The translations under genes were made by a program, and so were the position numbers. A DNA stretch of 64,000 bases from Aphanomyces cochlioides (Eukaryota > Oomycota > Saprolegniomycetes > Saprolegniales > Verrucalvaceae): the NCBI GenBank assembly GCA_019828595.1, contig JAHQRK010000008.1, forward strand, positions 2,108,001 through 2,172,000, written 5' to 3'. The notes under the pieces were generated by a model, which made no database searches, was not told where the DNA came from, and saw only the letters and a program-made list of their open reading frames with translations. Position 1 is the first letter of the stretch, and every line of letters begins with the position of its first letter. Below are positions 48,801-59,238 of this stretch, piece after piece.

Positions 48801-49979
48801 CTGATCCAGGTTGAACTGTCGGTACTCGCTGCGGGCAGTGTCAAGGGCTTGACGGGCGGTATTAACAATGGATGTCTCAACGAGTCCCATGTCGAATGCT
48901 CGGCGGGAAGTAAGCCACTTCATCTTGAGGCTGTTGAGTGTGTACTTCATCGAGTCAATGTACTGGCGATGACTGACTTGGAGACGCTTCTTCATTCTCT
49001 TCAACCAGCCGTACCACTTTGCGCCGAAGTTTTGAGTGTCGTCTGCGCGCATCTCGTCCAAAAGTTGATTGGCTTCGGCCTTGATCGCTGCGACTACTTG
49101 AGGGTTCTTTAAGAGCTCACGGGGGAGGCGCCAGTAACTTCGGTCGGGAGCTCGCTGCTCGCAGGAGAGGACCACTTTGTGTTCCATGTGGTCGCCTGCA
49201 AAGCTGCTTGGGGAATAGCTTGAACGTGCGTACGTTTGAGCGACGATATCTTGGTCCACAAACAGGTAGTCGAGGCGGTTGCTTCGACCAGGGCCGCTGT
49301 AAACGCGCTCGTTGGGGTGGTGCATCCTCCACGCATCGATAACACCAAGTGCTGAAAGCCAGGCAATGCATTCCGCCTTACCAGCGTTGTGGTCTTGGCG
49401 AGGTCGAGTCGCGTCCAGATGCTCCTCCAGGGGTAAGTTGAAATCGCCTCCGACAAAGTGAATGCTGTCGTCTTCAAAGTCGCGAGGCAGATCGTCGAAA
49501 AACGGTGCTCGAGAGTGAGCGATAACCGGGGCATAGACGTTGTGAAAGTACACAGGAACGCCGTCCCACTGAGTTCGAACAACCATGTATCTTCCAGGTC
49601 GGTCATGGGTGGTCAAGTGTTGCAGGTCGAGGAATCCAGGCATGGATCCATGGAAATACGATGCCACACCGCAGCGCCGATTGTTGAGTGAGTCGACGCG
49701 ATCAGTGCGGAGATCGTTGGTGAAGAGCTTGTATTTGCCAACGCCTACTTCGTTGTTGAGGTGGAGTTGGAAGGTTTCGAGATGTTTGATGTTATTGATT
49801 TTGGTTTCTTGAAAGAAAACGGCTTGGGTCGGAATTTGGAGTCGCCGCGCCACAAGATGTCCGTTGTCTTTCAGCCCATTGAGGTTGGCAGTGGTCAGTT
49901 CGAGTATGGGGAACTTGGTGAAGAGACCGGCCGCGACCACCTTAGCCACGGAACGCGACAGACGTTGCGTTCGCAACAT
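45825..49979 (-). CDS. E16 ORF2, 1384 aa, endonuclease-reverse transcriptase
   Basis: Intact, with ATG at 49977-49979. Differs from E14 ORF2 by only a few residues (for example INGA for INGV, CSHVYP for CSRVYP, ESKEPP for ESKKPP). All endonuclease, reverse transcriptase and zinc-motif residues listed for E14 are conserved, so ORF2 could act in trans even though ORF1 of this copy is broken. Confidence 0.95.
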   Translation of the reverse strand: MLRTQRLSRSVAKVVAAGLFTKFPILELTTANLNGLKDNGHLVARRLQIPTQAVFFQETKINNIKHLETFQLHLNNEVGVGKYKLFTNDLRTDRVDSLNNRRCGVASYFHGSMPGFLDLQHLTTHDRPGRYMVVRTQWDGVPVYFHNVYAPVIAHSRAPFFDDLPRDFEDDSIHFVGGDFNLPLEEHLDATRPRQDHNAGKAECIAWLSALGVIDAWRMHHPNERVYSGPGRSNRLDYLFVDQDIVAQTYARSSYSPSSFAGDHMEHKVVLSCEQRAPDRSYWRLPRELLKNPQVVAAIKAEANQLLDEMRADDTQNFGAKWYGWLKRMKKRLQVSHRQYIDSMKYTLNSLKMKWLTSRRAFDMGLVETSIVNTARQALDTARSEYRQFNLDQQFDFHANVNERGTSHFFRRPKGIKVPLSSVTINGATSTDPSEVKAGFTSHWKNIMVTPRDQPPLNRARRRAIIRAITRRLTQEQRDALESPLTAEDLCGALKSMNPNKSPGSDGWPAAFFQVSPDVFAQILLKVFNYQLTHHGHLLLQQRRSAVALLFKAGDRGDPGNYRPITLMSVEVKILSRALAYRLAQVAPYLAHPSQAGFVPGRRLHDHVMLVQALQTFCTNEDHDYYATFLDFSKAYDMVDQGFLFDVLKEMNIGPTFVSWVQLLYNTPLVQIIFNDGLGPTIRPTRGVKQGCPLSCMLFVLYLEPLGEMLRGSPDFGIPLPNGDSLTSIYFADDTTLLSSSLQAAVEQMAIVEDFCSVSGARLNVAKCMTLALNNNLDIEDIDDGGLLNVLPSEKPVKYLGILFGHRLPRDFQVQQLNDKFLAAFQTWGSRARTIQGRKLIVSTMLLSLLWHVTAAVYVPPTMVAVWQRMVNKYILGRKTQITDHHRSTICRKWQFDQKLGLGIPHVASKLRTQRLLRLQLLMQPNSPNTFAPWKLLVKRQFSRVMNKLYRDTHPFDFLTYFPNHSSKWLFLWELHPLWHDIWHQWAATPMAKRTASPPSLEELLNLPVWLTSYPALQVGPAGATSNVVKTALCRRWCRHASQNGFHCLKDFLTRQGTWPTRAAFIDRLSSNNRAAQVTLQANGAMGFAAPERAGQVYSHLTKIFDQVLRTSGVRTGTALTDIDTTSHPFKALFKDQLLSFERWPKRLVSRLAHHAPSDGKPHPVATSSRVEQQDIATYVRLIRKTCRWPPPLHGDVWFRLLFNMLPVNSRLFYLQPQQPDVICCVYTNCDAPENQHHAFHTCSHVYPLWRFHATAWRCFGVNFDWTAITNIDRFQVNERGSQLQDILFVLWALLCASNLHYIWTTHNAAKFESKEPPPPEIWQEVSFIRWHASIRRWLRLQEVDSPQRVEAISAINTLHRQPVYRPLVAKYPTLLALQPSAPN

Positions 49980-52939
49980 CTCCCAGCATGAGTGTCTGAG
50001 TGTCGGGTTGGAACATCACTTGGTTGTCGAAGGTGGGGTCCAGGGAGCCAGCCTCATGGAATTCCAGGATCGTGGTCAAGACGTATCGCGACTTCTCGTC
50101 TTCGCCGGCATACAACGTTTCCATGATATTCCAAATCAAGAGGCCGAAGCTCGTGTCAAGCAATATGGCAGATAGCGATACGCCCGACAAACAGCGGGAG
50201 CCCAAATGAGAAGCCAGTGCAGTGACCGGGTACTTGGTAGAGGCCACGATCGCAGCATCACTGTTGTAGTACGTTGGAGCATGAATGGCCAAGAGAACTT
50301 CTGCCACAGCCAACACTTCTTCCAGGTCGCCGCGGTGGAGGGAAATCTCGTCGCCGTCAATGGTAGTATCGATGAAGTCGATGTTCTTGAATAGCTCGAT
50401 GTTGCTGAAGATGGCTTGAACGTGCTCGCGGGTCATACGCACACCCCACGTCAATGAGTACAGCTGGGAGAACGGTTTGTCTCCACCCCAAGTCGCTCGA
50501 AGCCACCGATGGAGGAGGCGTTGTCTCACAAAGTACTCAAAGCATGCACGGTCTTCATCAAAAAGTCGGTGCAGTTGCAAGCCAAATTCAATCGGGGAAC
50601 GCTCGAGATGGCTACACAGCATGTCGACGCGGCCGTCGTTGATGAGTTGGGCAAGGTTGAACGAGCTGTTGGTCACTGCATCTTCGACTTGGGTTGAGAG
50701 ATGCAATGGAACTTTGGCTGTCTTGGTGTCGAGGTCTTGTAGTTCGGCGAGAATTTCGTCAAGAGACATTTCTATGCGCTTGGGAACGCCATCTTGGATC
50801 TTGGTGCCGCCGACAAATTGACCGGACGTAGGGAGGTGGGGAGGGTCATCCGAGACGTCCAGCTTGGGTACAATCGTTGAGATCTTGTAATCGCCAAACT
50901 GAGCAACGTGTTCCTCGGGGTTGACACACACACGTTCGTCGAGGGCTTCAAACATGTTGGGCGAAATCCAAGAGCGGCCATGCTCGGGGGAATCCACTTG
51001 CTGTTGCGTCTTCTTGCGCTTGCCTCTCGACGCCTTGACGCCAGTCCACTGCGGAGGGTTGGCTTGCGCAGTTTTCCGACGTTTTGGCGCCTTGGGAGTC
51101 GAAGAAGGCGGGTTGGTTGGGCTGGGAGCTGGCTTGTTCAATCCATATTGGCGGGACGTTGCATCAAGGTCCAAACGAACCAAGTTCTTGTCACGAAAAT
51201 ACCACCCTTGACCGTACACGCGGAGACAACGGCCCTTGAAAAGAATTTCTTCGACGAGACGGCCGTCGCGCTGTATGGTCGTTGGTACGGAGGTTCCTTC
51301 AAAGTAAAGGCGGTACCGAGAGCTCGCCATACCGCTTGAAGAGGAAACGTTGGGGTAGGAGCCCCACAGGAAGCGTGGCTCCAACTTGGTCATGACGTCG
51401 AAGATCAGGCGCTCTTCGTCTTGATCTTGAAGGCCTTGAGGGATGTCCATGAAAAATCCGCCGAGGACGTGCGGAACGTTCATCGTGAAGTGTTGGGACG
51501 AGCCATCTCGAGCGACTTGAATCTTAAACGCGATGCCTCGCAGCTTCGTCATCGCTTCGTGAGAGGCAACACCCCACTTGAGCATGCGGTTCGGGATGTC
51601 CTTCTCGCATCTCACAATGTCAGCAATCGCAGTGTCGAGGCCGAGGGCTTGGTTGTCGAAAAGGATCGATGCCATGGCAGCTGAAACATCGATGGTCTTC
51701 GTGTGTGCACCCGTGGGCATCTGCAACCAGCCGACGATGCCGCGCGCCGAGTGCTTCTGGATCGGGAGGGTGTCTTCAAACGTGAGGGTTCCAGCAGCAC
51801 GCTTGCGAAGGAGGGGTTCGAGTTCCTCCATCGTGGGCTGGTAAGGAGCAACGTCCTTGGTCTTGATGGCCTTGGCAGACTGAGACCGCTGTTGCGCTTG
51901 GAAGGCCCATACGTCGTTGGGGGCCTGGCGGTTGTTGGGTTGGCCACGGCCAGGTGTCTGGGCTCCGCCAGATTGAGAAATGTTTTCCAAATGCGATCCG
52001 GGTGAAGCCTGAGACGATGGCTGGCGGACTGAGTGAGAGTCCGAGTCGTGCGTCAGACCAACACTCAAGCGTGCGTCAGAGGCTTGGTCTTGTCCGGACC
52101 CTGTCCCATGGTGGACAGAGTCACACGTTTGACCTTCACTCGCGTTGGACTTCGAGAAGCTTCCATGGGGCTTGGTCTTGAGTATTCCCATGACCAACAC
52201 TGGCCACAGGGTTGTTCGCGATTGTTCCAGATCTTGCCCGATGATTCTTCGAGAAGAGACCATCACTCATGGAGCGACTAGTCTCGATGGGATCTTGACC
52301 TGTCGCCAGAGTGGACTTGTCGCTCGGGGGATTCTTCGAGAAGGGACCTTCACTCAGGGATGGACTGTTCTCGAATCTTCCTTGACATGTCGTCATGTTG
52401 ACGTCGGTGCTTGAGCGAGTCTTCGAGAAGCCACTATCACTCGTCGAGAGAACATTCTCGAAAGGAACAGAACCCAACGGAGTCTTGCCAGGCAAGCCAC
52501 CATCACTCACGATGGACGTGGTTGATGGAGATTCTTCGGGCAAGGTCGTTGACGTCATGAGCACATCTTCCGAGGTTGGAACGCCGTCTTGCCAGGCTTC
52601 GTCGCAAGTGTCAGAGGTCGTTGGATCATTCGCGGGATCGCAAGCCTTCGTCGAGCGAGTCACAGGCAAAGGTTCAAAACGGCGCGGTTTCGAAGGGGTT
52701 GCACGTTGACGTGGAAACGGAACGCGCGTTGGAGTAGGGAGCGGATTCGTAGACGCGTCATGATGCGAAGCGTTGGAAGCATCGTCGACGTCCTCTTCCA
52801 ACGACGACGCCATGTCGGTATCGCTTGGGGATGGGTCAGCAACGACGATGACGTCCATATCGCTGGGGCTGGACGCCGAGGGAGAGAACGCGGAGGAGCA
52901 AGATGGGGCACGAGGGTTGGTCGAGCGGGTAGCAACCAT
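49942..52939 (-). pseudogene. E16 ORF1, frameshifted
   Basis: Same protein as E14 ORF1, but 2 bp are missing near 52168-52172 (CCATGGGGCTTGG for CCATGGGTGACTTGG), so the frame breaks in the disordered N-terminal region. The N-terminal part reads 52136-52939 and the main part 49942 to about 52170 in another frame. The conserved middle and C-terminal domains are otherwise undamaged. A DNA error or polymorphism cannot be excluded. Confidence 0.9.
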
Positions 52940-52992
52940 ATTGTCAGATAGCGTAGAGTGGTACTGCGGGGTAGCTGGCAAATTGGAAACTG

Positions 52993-53065
52993 GCTCCTAT
53001 GGCTCAGTTGGTAGAGCGTCAGTCTCATAATCTGAAGGTCGCCAGTTCGATCCTGGCTGGGAGCA
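52993..53065 (+). tRNA. tRNA 6, elongator tRNA-Met(CAT), rebuilt behind E16
   Basis: 73 nt, identical to tRNA 2; directly preceded by the 5' end of a full-length B element. Confidence 0.96.
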
Positions 53066-54045
53066 GCCTTTTTCATCCCTTTTTCTTGCCGCACTTGAAC
53101 CGACATTCTCACAAAATCAAGCACACTACCATCGACACACAACAAGTATCACTCTGTCCCCTCGTCGTCAAAATAGCACCACCAGTCAACTAACACACAC
53201 ATTCCATTTGCCACACAAGGCCAGACGCATCGAAATGTTGTACCAACACACTACTCAATATACCTGCACCGACATATGCGCAAGTCTGTGAACGCGGCCA
53301 AAAACATCGCTCGTTCAGTCCTCCTGAGATCTCTTCTTTGCATGCACTCATGCCACTTTGTGTCGTGACAACAAGAACACTACTAAACACCGCGGTCCCA
53401 ATCACTGATCACATGTATTACCTCGTTAGACGCAGAGGCTTAATATTGAATCCCCACGTTGCTTGATAAACGAAAGGTTGACAATACGACAGGAAAAACT
53501 CACGAACGTCTCACTCTTAGCTCTCAAAAGCAGTTCAATAGTGCCAGTGATTTCGATAGTAGTGTCTACAGTCGAAATGAACCAGGGATCGTAGAGTCTC
53601 CATATTGCGAATACTTTTACACAAATGAATGCCGCTGTGGCTACAGTGGTAAAGTGTCAATGGGTTTGTTTTGAATGGAATGAGAAGTGTGTTTACGCAA
53701 GGACTCGATGTGTTTGTGCGCATCCTTCCAGCAAGCATACATCAAGAAAAGTGTAGCGTCGGTCACCGGGGTAAACGCCATGCATTTGTATATGTTTCTA
53801 AGGTTCAAGAATACATGAGAAAGGATCCGTCGATGAGTTCCAGCATTTTTAGTCGTTGGTGGCATGTATGAAGTCTTGTAGACGTCAGTATCTCTATTTT
53901 TGAGGTGGTTTCAAGTGGAAGAAATGTTTGAATTTTTGGTAAGGCGAAAGATGGAGTGCGAGTAGTTTGAGACGAGAGTGGGGTATGAATAGGAAGGTGT
54001 TTGAATGGTGGATTTAGAATTTGAAGTGTCCAATCAAGGCATGCC
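53066..54045. repeat. tRNA-Met array spacer, unit 6
   Basis: 980-bp spacer, standard sequence. Confidence 0.93.
53069..53073 (+). terminator. Pol III terminator of tRNA 6
   Basis: T5 run 4 nt after the gene. Confidence 0.8.
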
Positions 54046-54059
54046 GCTCCTATGGCTCA
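54046..54059 (+). pseudogene. tRNA-Met 5' remnant (nt 1-14) left of E17
   Basis: Array-side half of a split tRNA; the complete gene reappears as tRNA 7 at 60593. Confidence 0.95.
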
Positions 54060-54137
54060 ATGTCAATGGGGAGTCTATTTGTAGTTAATGTAAACTACAA
54101 ACTAATATTGCCCGAAGGCTCATCCCATTTCCAACTG

Positions 54138-55514
54138 CTAGGCTGAATTGGAAATCAATTTGGCTTTTCGTTTTCTTGATTCGCTTCGACGTTGGGACTT
54201 CGATTTCTTCGGTGTTTGTAAGCTAACACGGCGAATATGTCGGATAAAACTGACTCTTGGCATCTGACCCAGGGGGTATACATTTTCATTGTCTTGGATC
54301 ATACATAGACTTCGGTCTATGCAGCGCTTGTATCGCTTGGCGAGGACCCAGCAATGGGATGTTGAATCAGTGACAGAAACAACCAAGAATTCTCCGTCAG
54401 GCTCATCCAATATCGCTCTACAGATATCACGAATTGGATCACCCACCGATTGCTTGAGCAGTTGACGGGAGAATATGGCGTCGTTGTAGTGGAATCCATG
54501 TGTGTATGCCAGCTTGAGAAAATCATGCATCTTGGAAGGGGGAATGCCCGCGTCTTGAGGAACTCCATGGGCCTCTTTGAAACCCGAAATGACTTCTTCA
54601 CTGAGCTCAAAATTGGAGACATTCAAATTGGTAGCAACGATTCGGATTGCAGCCGCAAGACAAGATTTGTCACTGTTGTTGCCAATTTCTAGCCACAGAG
54701 GATCCATCGCTCGAAATTCAGCAAGCGTTGGGGCGAGACCAGTGTTCGTGAGGAAGTGGGCTCCAGCTTGTCGCCATCGTTGGTACATCGCCACGGCTTC
54801 TTGACACCCGCTGAGGTCTTTTTCGTCGAACCAGTCTTTGTCGAGTCCATCCGGGCGTTGAAACTTCCAGTTGACTTGGTATTGAATAGTTGAAATTCGA
54901 TTTCGCATTGATGCCACTTCGCGGTGGTCATCGATAAACAACACTTCATCGATGTCATCATCGTCGGTTGGAATTCGCAGAGTGCGTGGGCGGTTGGTTG
55001 GGGCATCAGCCGTTGTCGCATTCGTTTGTGGCCTGGCTGGAACAGAAACATCGTCCAATAGATCCATGAGGGATGGTAGCGGAGATCCATTGTCATTGCC
55101 CAAGGGGTCAAATTCGCGGGTGCTCGAGTTCAAAATGGACATATCAGGAGTAAATTGGTGTTCTTCAGTTGTAACTGGACTTGAAGGACGAGTGTCGGAT
55201 GATTGCGTCATAGGTACAGAAATCTCAACTCCATCCACTCCCTCAAGAGTAATCCCTGGAGACATCGAGCTCCCCACACCTCGTGTAGTTATGGGTCTCG
55301 ACGTCTGCGCGGGGAGTACGCTATCGGCAGTGAAAATCGTTGAAGCTTCCATTGTTGTTGTCTTGGGTAAAATCAAAAGTGAGTCTTGGAGAATTGTTTT
55401 GAGATTCTCACTGAACTTATTCTCAGTTGCGACACTTGAGTCAGGCACGATTTGATTGGGCAGTGAAATGTTTTGCGCGGATCGTGAGTGATGGTCGCCA
55501 GGATTCCCAATCAA
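54138..55514 (-). CDS. E17 ORF3, 458 aa, chromodomain plus cysteine protease-like protein
   Basis: Intact, matching E9 ORF3 with minor single-base changes (one silent change near 54600). Triad candidates and chromodomain-like Trp kept. First ATG is codon 55 (55352). Confidence 0.75.
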   Translation of the reverse strand: MIGNPGDHHSRSAQNISLPNQIVPDSSVATENKFSENLKTILQDSLLILPKTTTMEASTIFTADSVLPAQTSRPITTRGVGSSMSPGITLEGVDGVEISVPMTQSSDTRPSSPVTTEEHQFTPDMSILNSSTREFDPLGNDNGSPLPSLMDLLDDVSVPARPQTNATTADAPTNRPRTLRIPTDDDDIDEVLFIDDHREVASMRNRISTIQYQVNWKFQRPDGLDKDWFDEKDLSGCQEAVAMYQRWRQAGAHFLTNTGLAPTLAEFRAMDPLWLEIGNNSDKSCLAAAIRIVATNLNVSNFELSEEVISGFKEAHGVPQDAGIPPSKMHDFLKLAYTHGFHYNDAIFSRQLLKQSVGDPIRDICRAILDEPDGEFLVVSVTDSTSHCWVLAKRYKRCIDRSLCMIQDNENVYPLGQMPRVSFIRHIRRVSLQTPKKSKSQRRSESRKRKAKLISNSA

Positions 55515-55565
55515 AAATTCAGCTGGGATACCAAGTCAAGAATACAGCTGGGGCTTGTAATCAAA

Positions 55566-58500
55566 TTACTGGTGTTCAACTCGAAAAGACATGGGATATT
55601 TTTCGAATAGCTCGTTGTATCCAGCTTGAGAGAAAAGGACTGAGACCGCTTCGATGATGTTTCGATAGTCGAAGTCGTCAGGCGAGAGCAAACGAATTGT
55701 TCGCCTGATGGAAGCTGTCCAACTGACAAATATAATCTCGTTCCATAGTAAAATCGGTAGAGGCCTTTTGCCATCGAACTTGGTTGCATTTCTTTGAGTC
55801 CATAAGGAGTACGTGATGGAAGCACAAAGGAGGGACCATAATTTGAATAATGCGTCATGCAGGTGTTTTCCTCGCGTATTGGTCTTGAAGCGACTGATAT
55901 TCGTGGTGGTTGCCCAATCAAACTTAACACCATAAGCTCTCCATGCTCGCTCTTGGAACATCCAAACTTGATGTACATGATGACATGTATGGAAGGCATG
56001 ATGAAAAGTCTCAACATCCGAGCAATCTTCATAGACACAACAAATAGCGTCAGGGTTTTGGATCTGCATATAGGAAAACCTCGAGTTGACGGGTAACATC
56101 TTCATGTGCAATCGAAACCATACATCGCCTTGAACAGGTGGAGGTAGATTACACACAGTACGAATGAGACGGATATACTTTGCTATGTCTTTGTCAGTTC
56201 TTGTCGTAGTCTTCATAGGATGTATAGCTTCAGTCTGGGGGGCGTGGTAAGCTAAATGCACCACGTTTTTCTTGGGCCACGACTCGAAAGGTAAATCAGC
56301 ATCCTTGATTCTGGCTGTAAACGGATGTTGACAAGTCGGGACATTAGGCAGTGGCGACCCTTGCCGAATGTCAAACGATCGAACAACTTTGTCGAAGATT
56401 CGTGTGAGTTGATTGTAAATGTCGGTTGTGCGGGGCAATGTGGCAAAGTCCATGACTCCGTCCTGGTTTAGACAAACTTGGGCAGCTGGATTGTTCGACG
56501 ACATTCGGTTCACGAACATGGTCTCTGTTGGCCAAGCGCCATGTGGGGTCAGGAAATCCTTCAGGCATCTGAGACCATTTTTGGCCCCGTGGCGGCACCA
56601 GAGACGCATGTCTTCATCTTTCACGACATTTGCTAACATCTTAGCAGAGCCGAAGTGCATTGCGTCGTAGGCTGTGAGCCATACCGGGAGGTTCAGTACC
56701 GTGTCGAGATTTGGAGGCACGCCGATTCGCTTACTCATGTCTGTGGCTGACCAATGTTTCCAAGTATCAAGCCACAGTGGATGGAGCTCGCGAAGCAAAA
56801 GCCACTTGGAGCTTGCATTTGGGTAGTATGAAAGAAAATCGAATGGGTGACTGTCTCGGAATAACTGATGTATTGTGCGGCTAAATTGTCGCTGTACAAG
56901 TTTCTTCCACACCAGGATTTCACCAGGAGAATCGGCAGACATAAAGAGCTGTAAACGAAGAAGGCGTTGTGTTCGCAGCCTCGATGCAATGTGGGGGATT
57001 CCCAAGCCTAAAGGCTTGTCGTACTGCCACCTTCTATGGATTGAGGGACGGTAACTCTCATCGAGCTGGGTCTTGCGGCAAAGTATGAACTTGTTTAACA
57101 TTTGTTGCCACGTAACGACCATAGCAGGAGGCACAGGTACAACGGCTGTTACATGCCACAACATAGATAGCAACATCGTGGAGGCAATAAGCTTTCGGCC
57201 CTGCAATGTCCTTGCTCGTTTACCCCATAGTTGAAAGGACGAGATGAATTTGTCGTTGAGTTTTTGAAGTTGGGAGTCAGCCGAAAGTCGATGGCCAAAG
57301 AGAATACCAAGATATTTCGTACACTGACCAGTTGGTACGATATTGAGCAAACCATCTGCTTCGATGTCTTCTTGATCGAGATGGTCGTTGAGAACCAAGG
57401 TCATGCACTTGGAACGATTCAGACGGGCCCCTGAAGCCGTGCAAAACTCTTCCACAATTGCCATTTGCTCCACAGCAGATTGCAGCGAGTTTGATAACAA
57501 CGTCGAGTCGTCGGCAAAGAATATACTCGTAATAACTGAGTCGTGGGGGAGAGCGATTCCAAGATGTGGGGACGCTCGGAGCATCTCACCAAGAGGTTCT
57601 AGGTATAGGACGAACAGTAGGCATGATAAAGGACAGCCTTGTTTGACGCCTCGGGTAGGTCGGATCTTAGGGCCAAGCTCGCCATTGAAGATGATCTGGA
57701 CCAAAGGTGAGTCGTACAAAAGAGCTACCCACGCAATGAAACCATCACCAGTGTTGACTTCTCTCAGCACATCAAGCATGAATTCTCGATCCACCATGTC
57801 GTACGCTTTCGAAAAGTCAAGGAATGTTGCATAGTAGTCGTGATCTTCGTTAGTGCAAAACGTTTGCAAAGTTTGCACAAGCAGGACGTGGTCATGCAGC
57901 CGTCGTCCTGGGACAAAGCCAGCTTGACTTGGGTGAATGAGATGAGGAGCTACTGTAGCCAGGCGATAAGCGAGGGCACGGGATAGTATCTTCACCTCCA
58001 CTGACATGAGTGCAATAGGTCGGTAGTTTCCAGGATCGCCTCGATCACCAGCTTTGAAGAGCAGAGCCACAGCACTACGCCTTTGTTGAAGGAGTAGTTT
58101 ACCGTGGTGGTGAAGTTGGTAGTTGAAGACCCTGACCAGGATTTCGGAGAAAGCCTCGGGTGCTACTTGGAAGAAGGCCGCTGGCCATCCATCAGGACCA
58201 GGAGACTTGTTTGGACTCATTGTCTTGAGAGCACTACACAGCTCGGCTGCTGTGATAGGTCTGTCTAGCTCCTCGCGTTGCTCATCATTGAGTTTGCGGG
58301 AGATAAACCGTATGACAGCCCTCCGCCTCGCCCGGTTTAGCCGAGGTTGTTCGCCACGAGTGGTAGTCATTATTGCCTTCCAATGGGCAGTGAATCTCTC
58401 TTTGATAGTGGTAGGATCAGACACGGGAATGCCATCGACGTTGACCGTCGTGATAGGAACCTTGAGTCCTTGTGGCCTTCGAAAGAAGTGGCTCGTACCG

Positions 58501-59224
58501 CGTTCGTTGATATTTGCATGAAAATCGAATTGCTGATCCATGCGGTATTGGCGATATTCGATTCTTGCGTTTTCCAGCGCCAACCGAGTAGCATCAACGG
58601 CAGCCTCGTCGAGCAAGCCAGCTTCGTATGATCGTTGTGCAGATATATGTCTCAGTTTTAGGCTTTTGAGCTCGTGTTGCATGGATTGGAGGTGGTGGCG
58701 ATGACATTGTTGTAAACGTCGTTTGATTCGCTTAAGCCACCCATACCAGACGGCTCCCATGTTTGTCGATTCGTCCGCACGCATCTCAGAGAGGAGGTGT
58801 GATGCCTCTTCTCGTATGGCTTTGATGACGAGCGGGTCTTTGAGTAGCTCTCTCGGCAGCCTCCAGTAGCCACGGGTCGTGGGTGTATGACTTGTAGAGA
58901 GAACGACAGTGTGCTCCAAGTGATCTCCGGCAAAGCTGTTAGTGGCATATTTTGAGCTTTGGTAGGATTGGGCAACTAAATCTTGGTCAATGAACCAGTA
59001 GTCCAGACGATTGCTTCGTCCTGGACCGCTTGCCAGTCTTTCGTGAGGGTGGTGTAGGCGCCACGCGTCGATGACTCCTAGTTGTGACAGCCAGGCAAGA
59101 CATTCGACTTTTCCAAAGGTGTGATCTTGCCGTGGTTTGGAAGCATCGAGGTGTTCGTTGACAGGAAGGTTAAAATCTCCCCCAACCAGGTGTACACTGT
59201 TAGCTTCAAAAGCGCGAGGGAGAC
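55566..59224 (-). CDS. E17 ORF2, 5'-truncated: C-terminal endonuclease and full reverse transcriptase
   Basis: Open to the truncation point at 59224, so about 1,219 codons remain. It lacks the N-terminal Asn and Glu endonuclease motifs but has the RLDY and AGDHLEH motifs, all reverse transcriptase motifs (LDFSKAYD, RGVKQGCPLS, FFADDSTL) and the CX4CX7HX4C motif. It shows the uninterrupted family A linker (IEYRQYRMDQQFDF) that proves the E9 stop is secondary. No ATG is retained near the truncated end. Confidence 0.92.
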
Positions 59225-59238
59225 GCTCCTATGGCTCA
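59225..59238 (+). repeat. Target-site copy between E17 and E18
   Basis: GCTCCTATGGCTCA, preceded by C. The other internal copies lie at 4613-4626, 6385-6398, 7326-7339, 16618-16631, 21848-21861, 22547-22560, 23650-23663, 31798-31811, 34112-34125, 34824-34837, 45445-45458 and 45654-45667; all are perfect. Confidence 0.95.

Larger units (their letters stand above)
45668..52992 (-). mobile_element. E16: family B LINE, full-length (7.33 kb), ORF1 frameshifted
   Basis: Left target copy 45654-45667; the right copy begins tRNA 6. Almost identical to E14 apart from a 2-bp deletion in ORF1 and scattered single-base changes. Confidence 0.96.
54060..59224 (-). mobile_element. E17: family A LINE, 5'-truncated (5.17 kb)
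   Basis: Target copies at 54046-54059 and 59225-59238. Contains the 3' UTR, ORF3 and most of ORF2; truncated within the endonuclease domain. ORF1 is lost. Confidence 0.95.
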
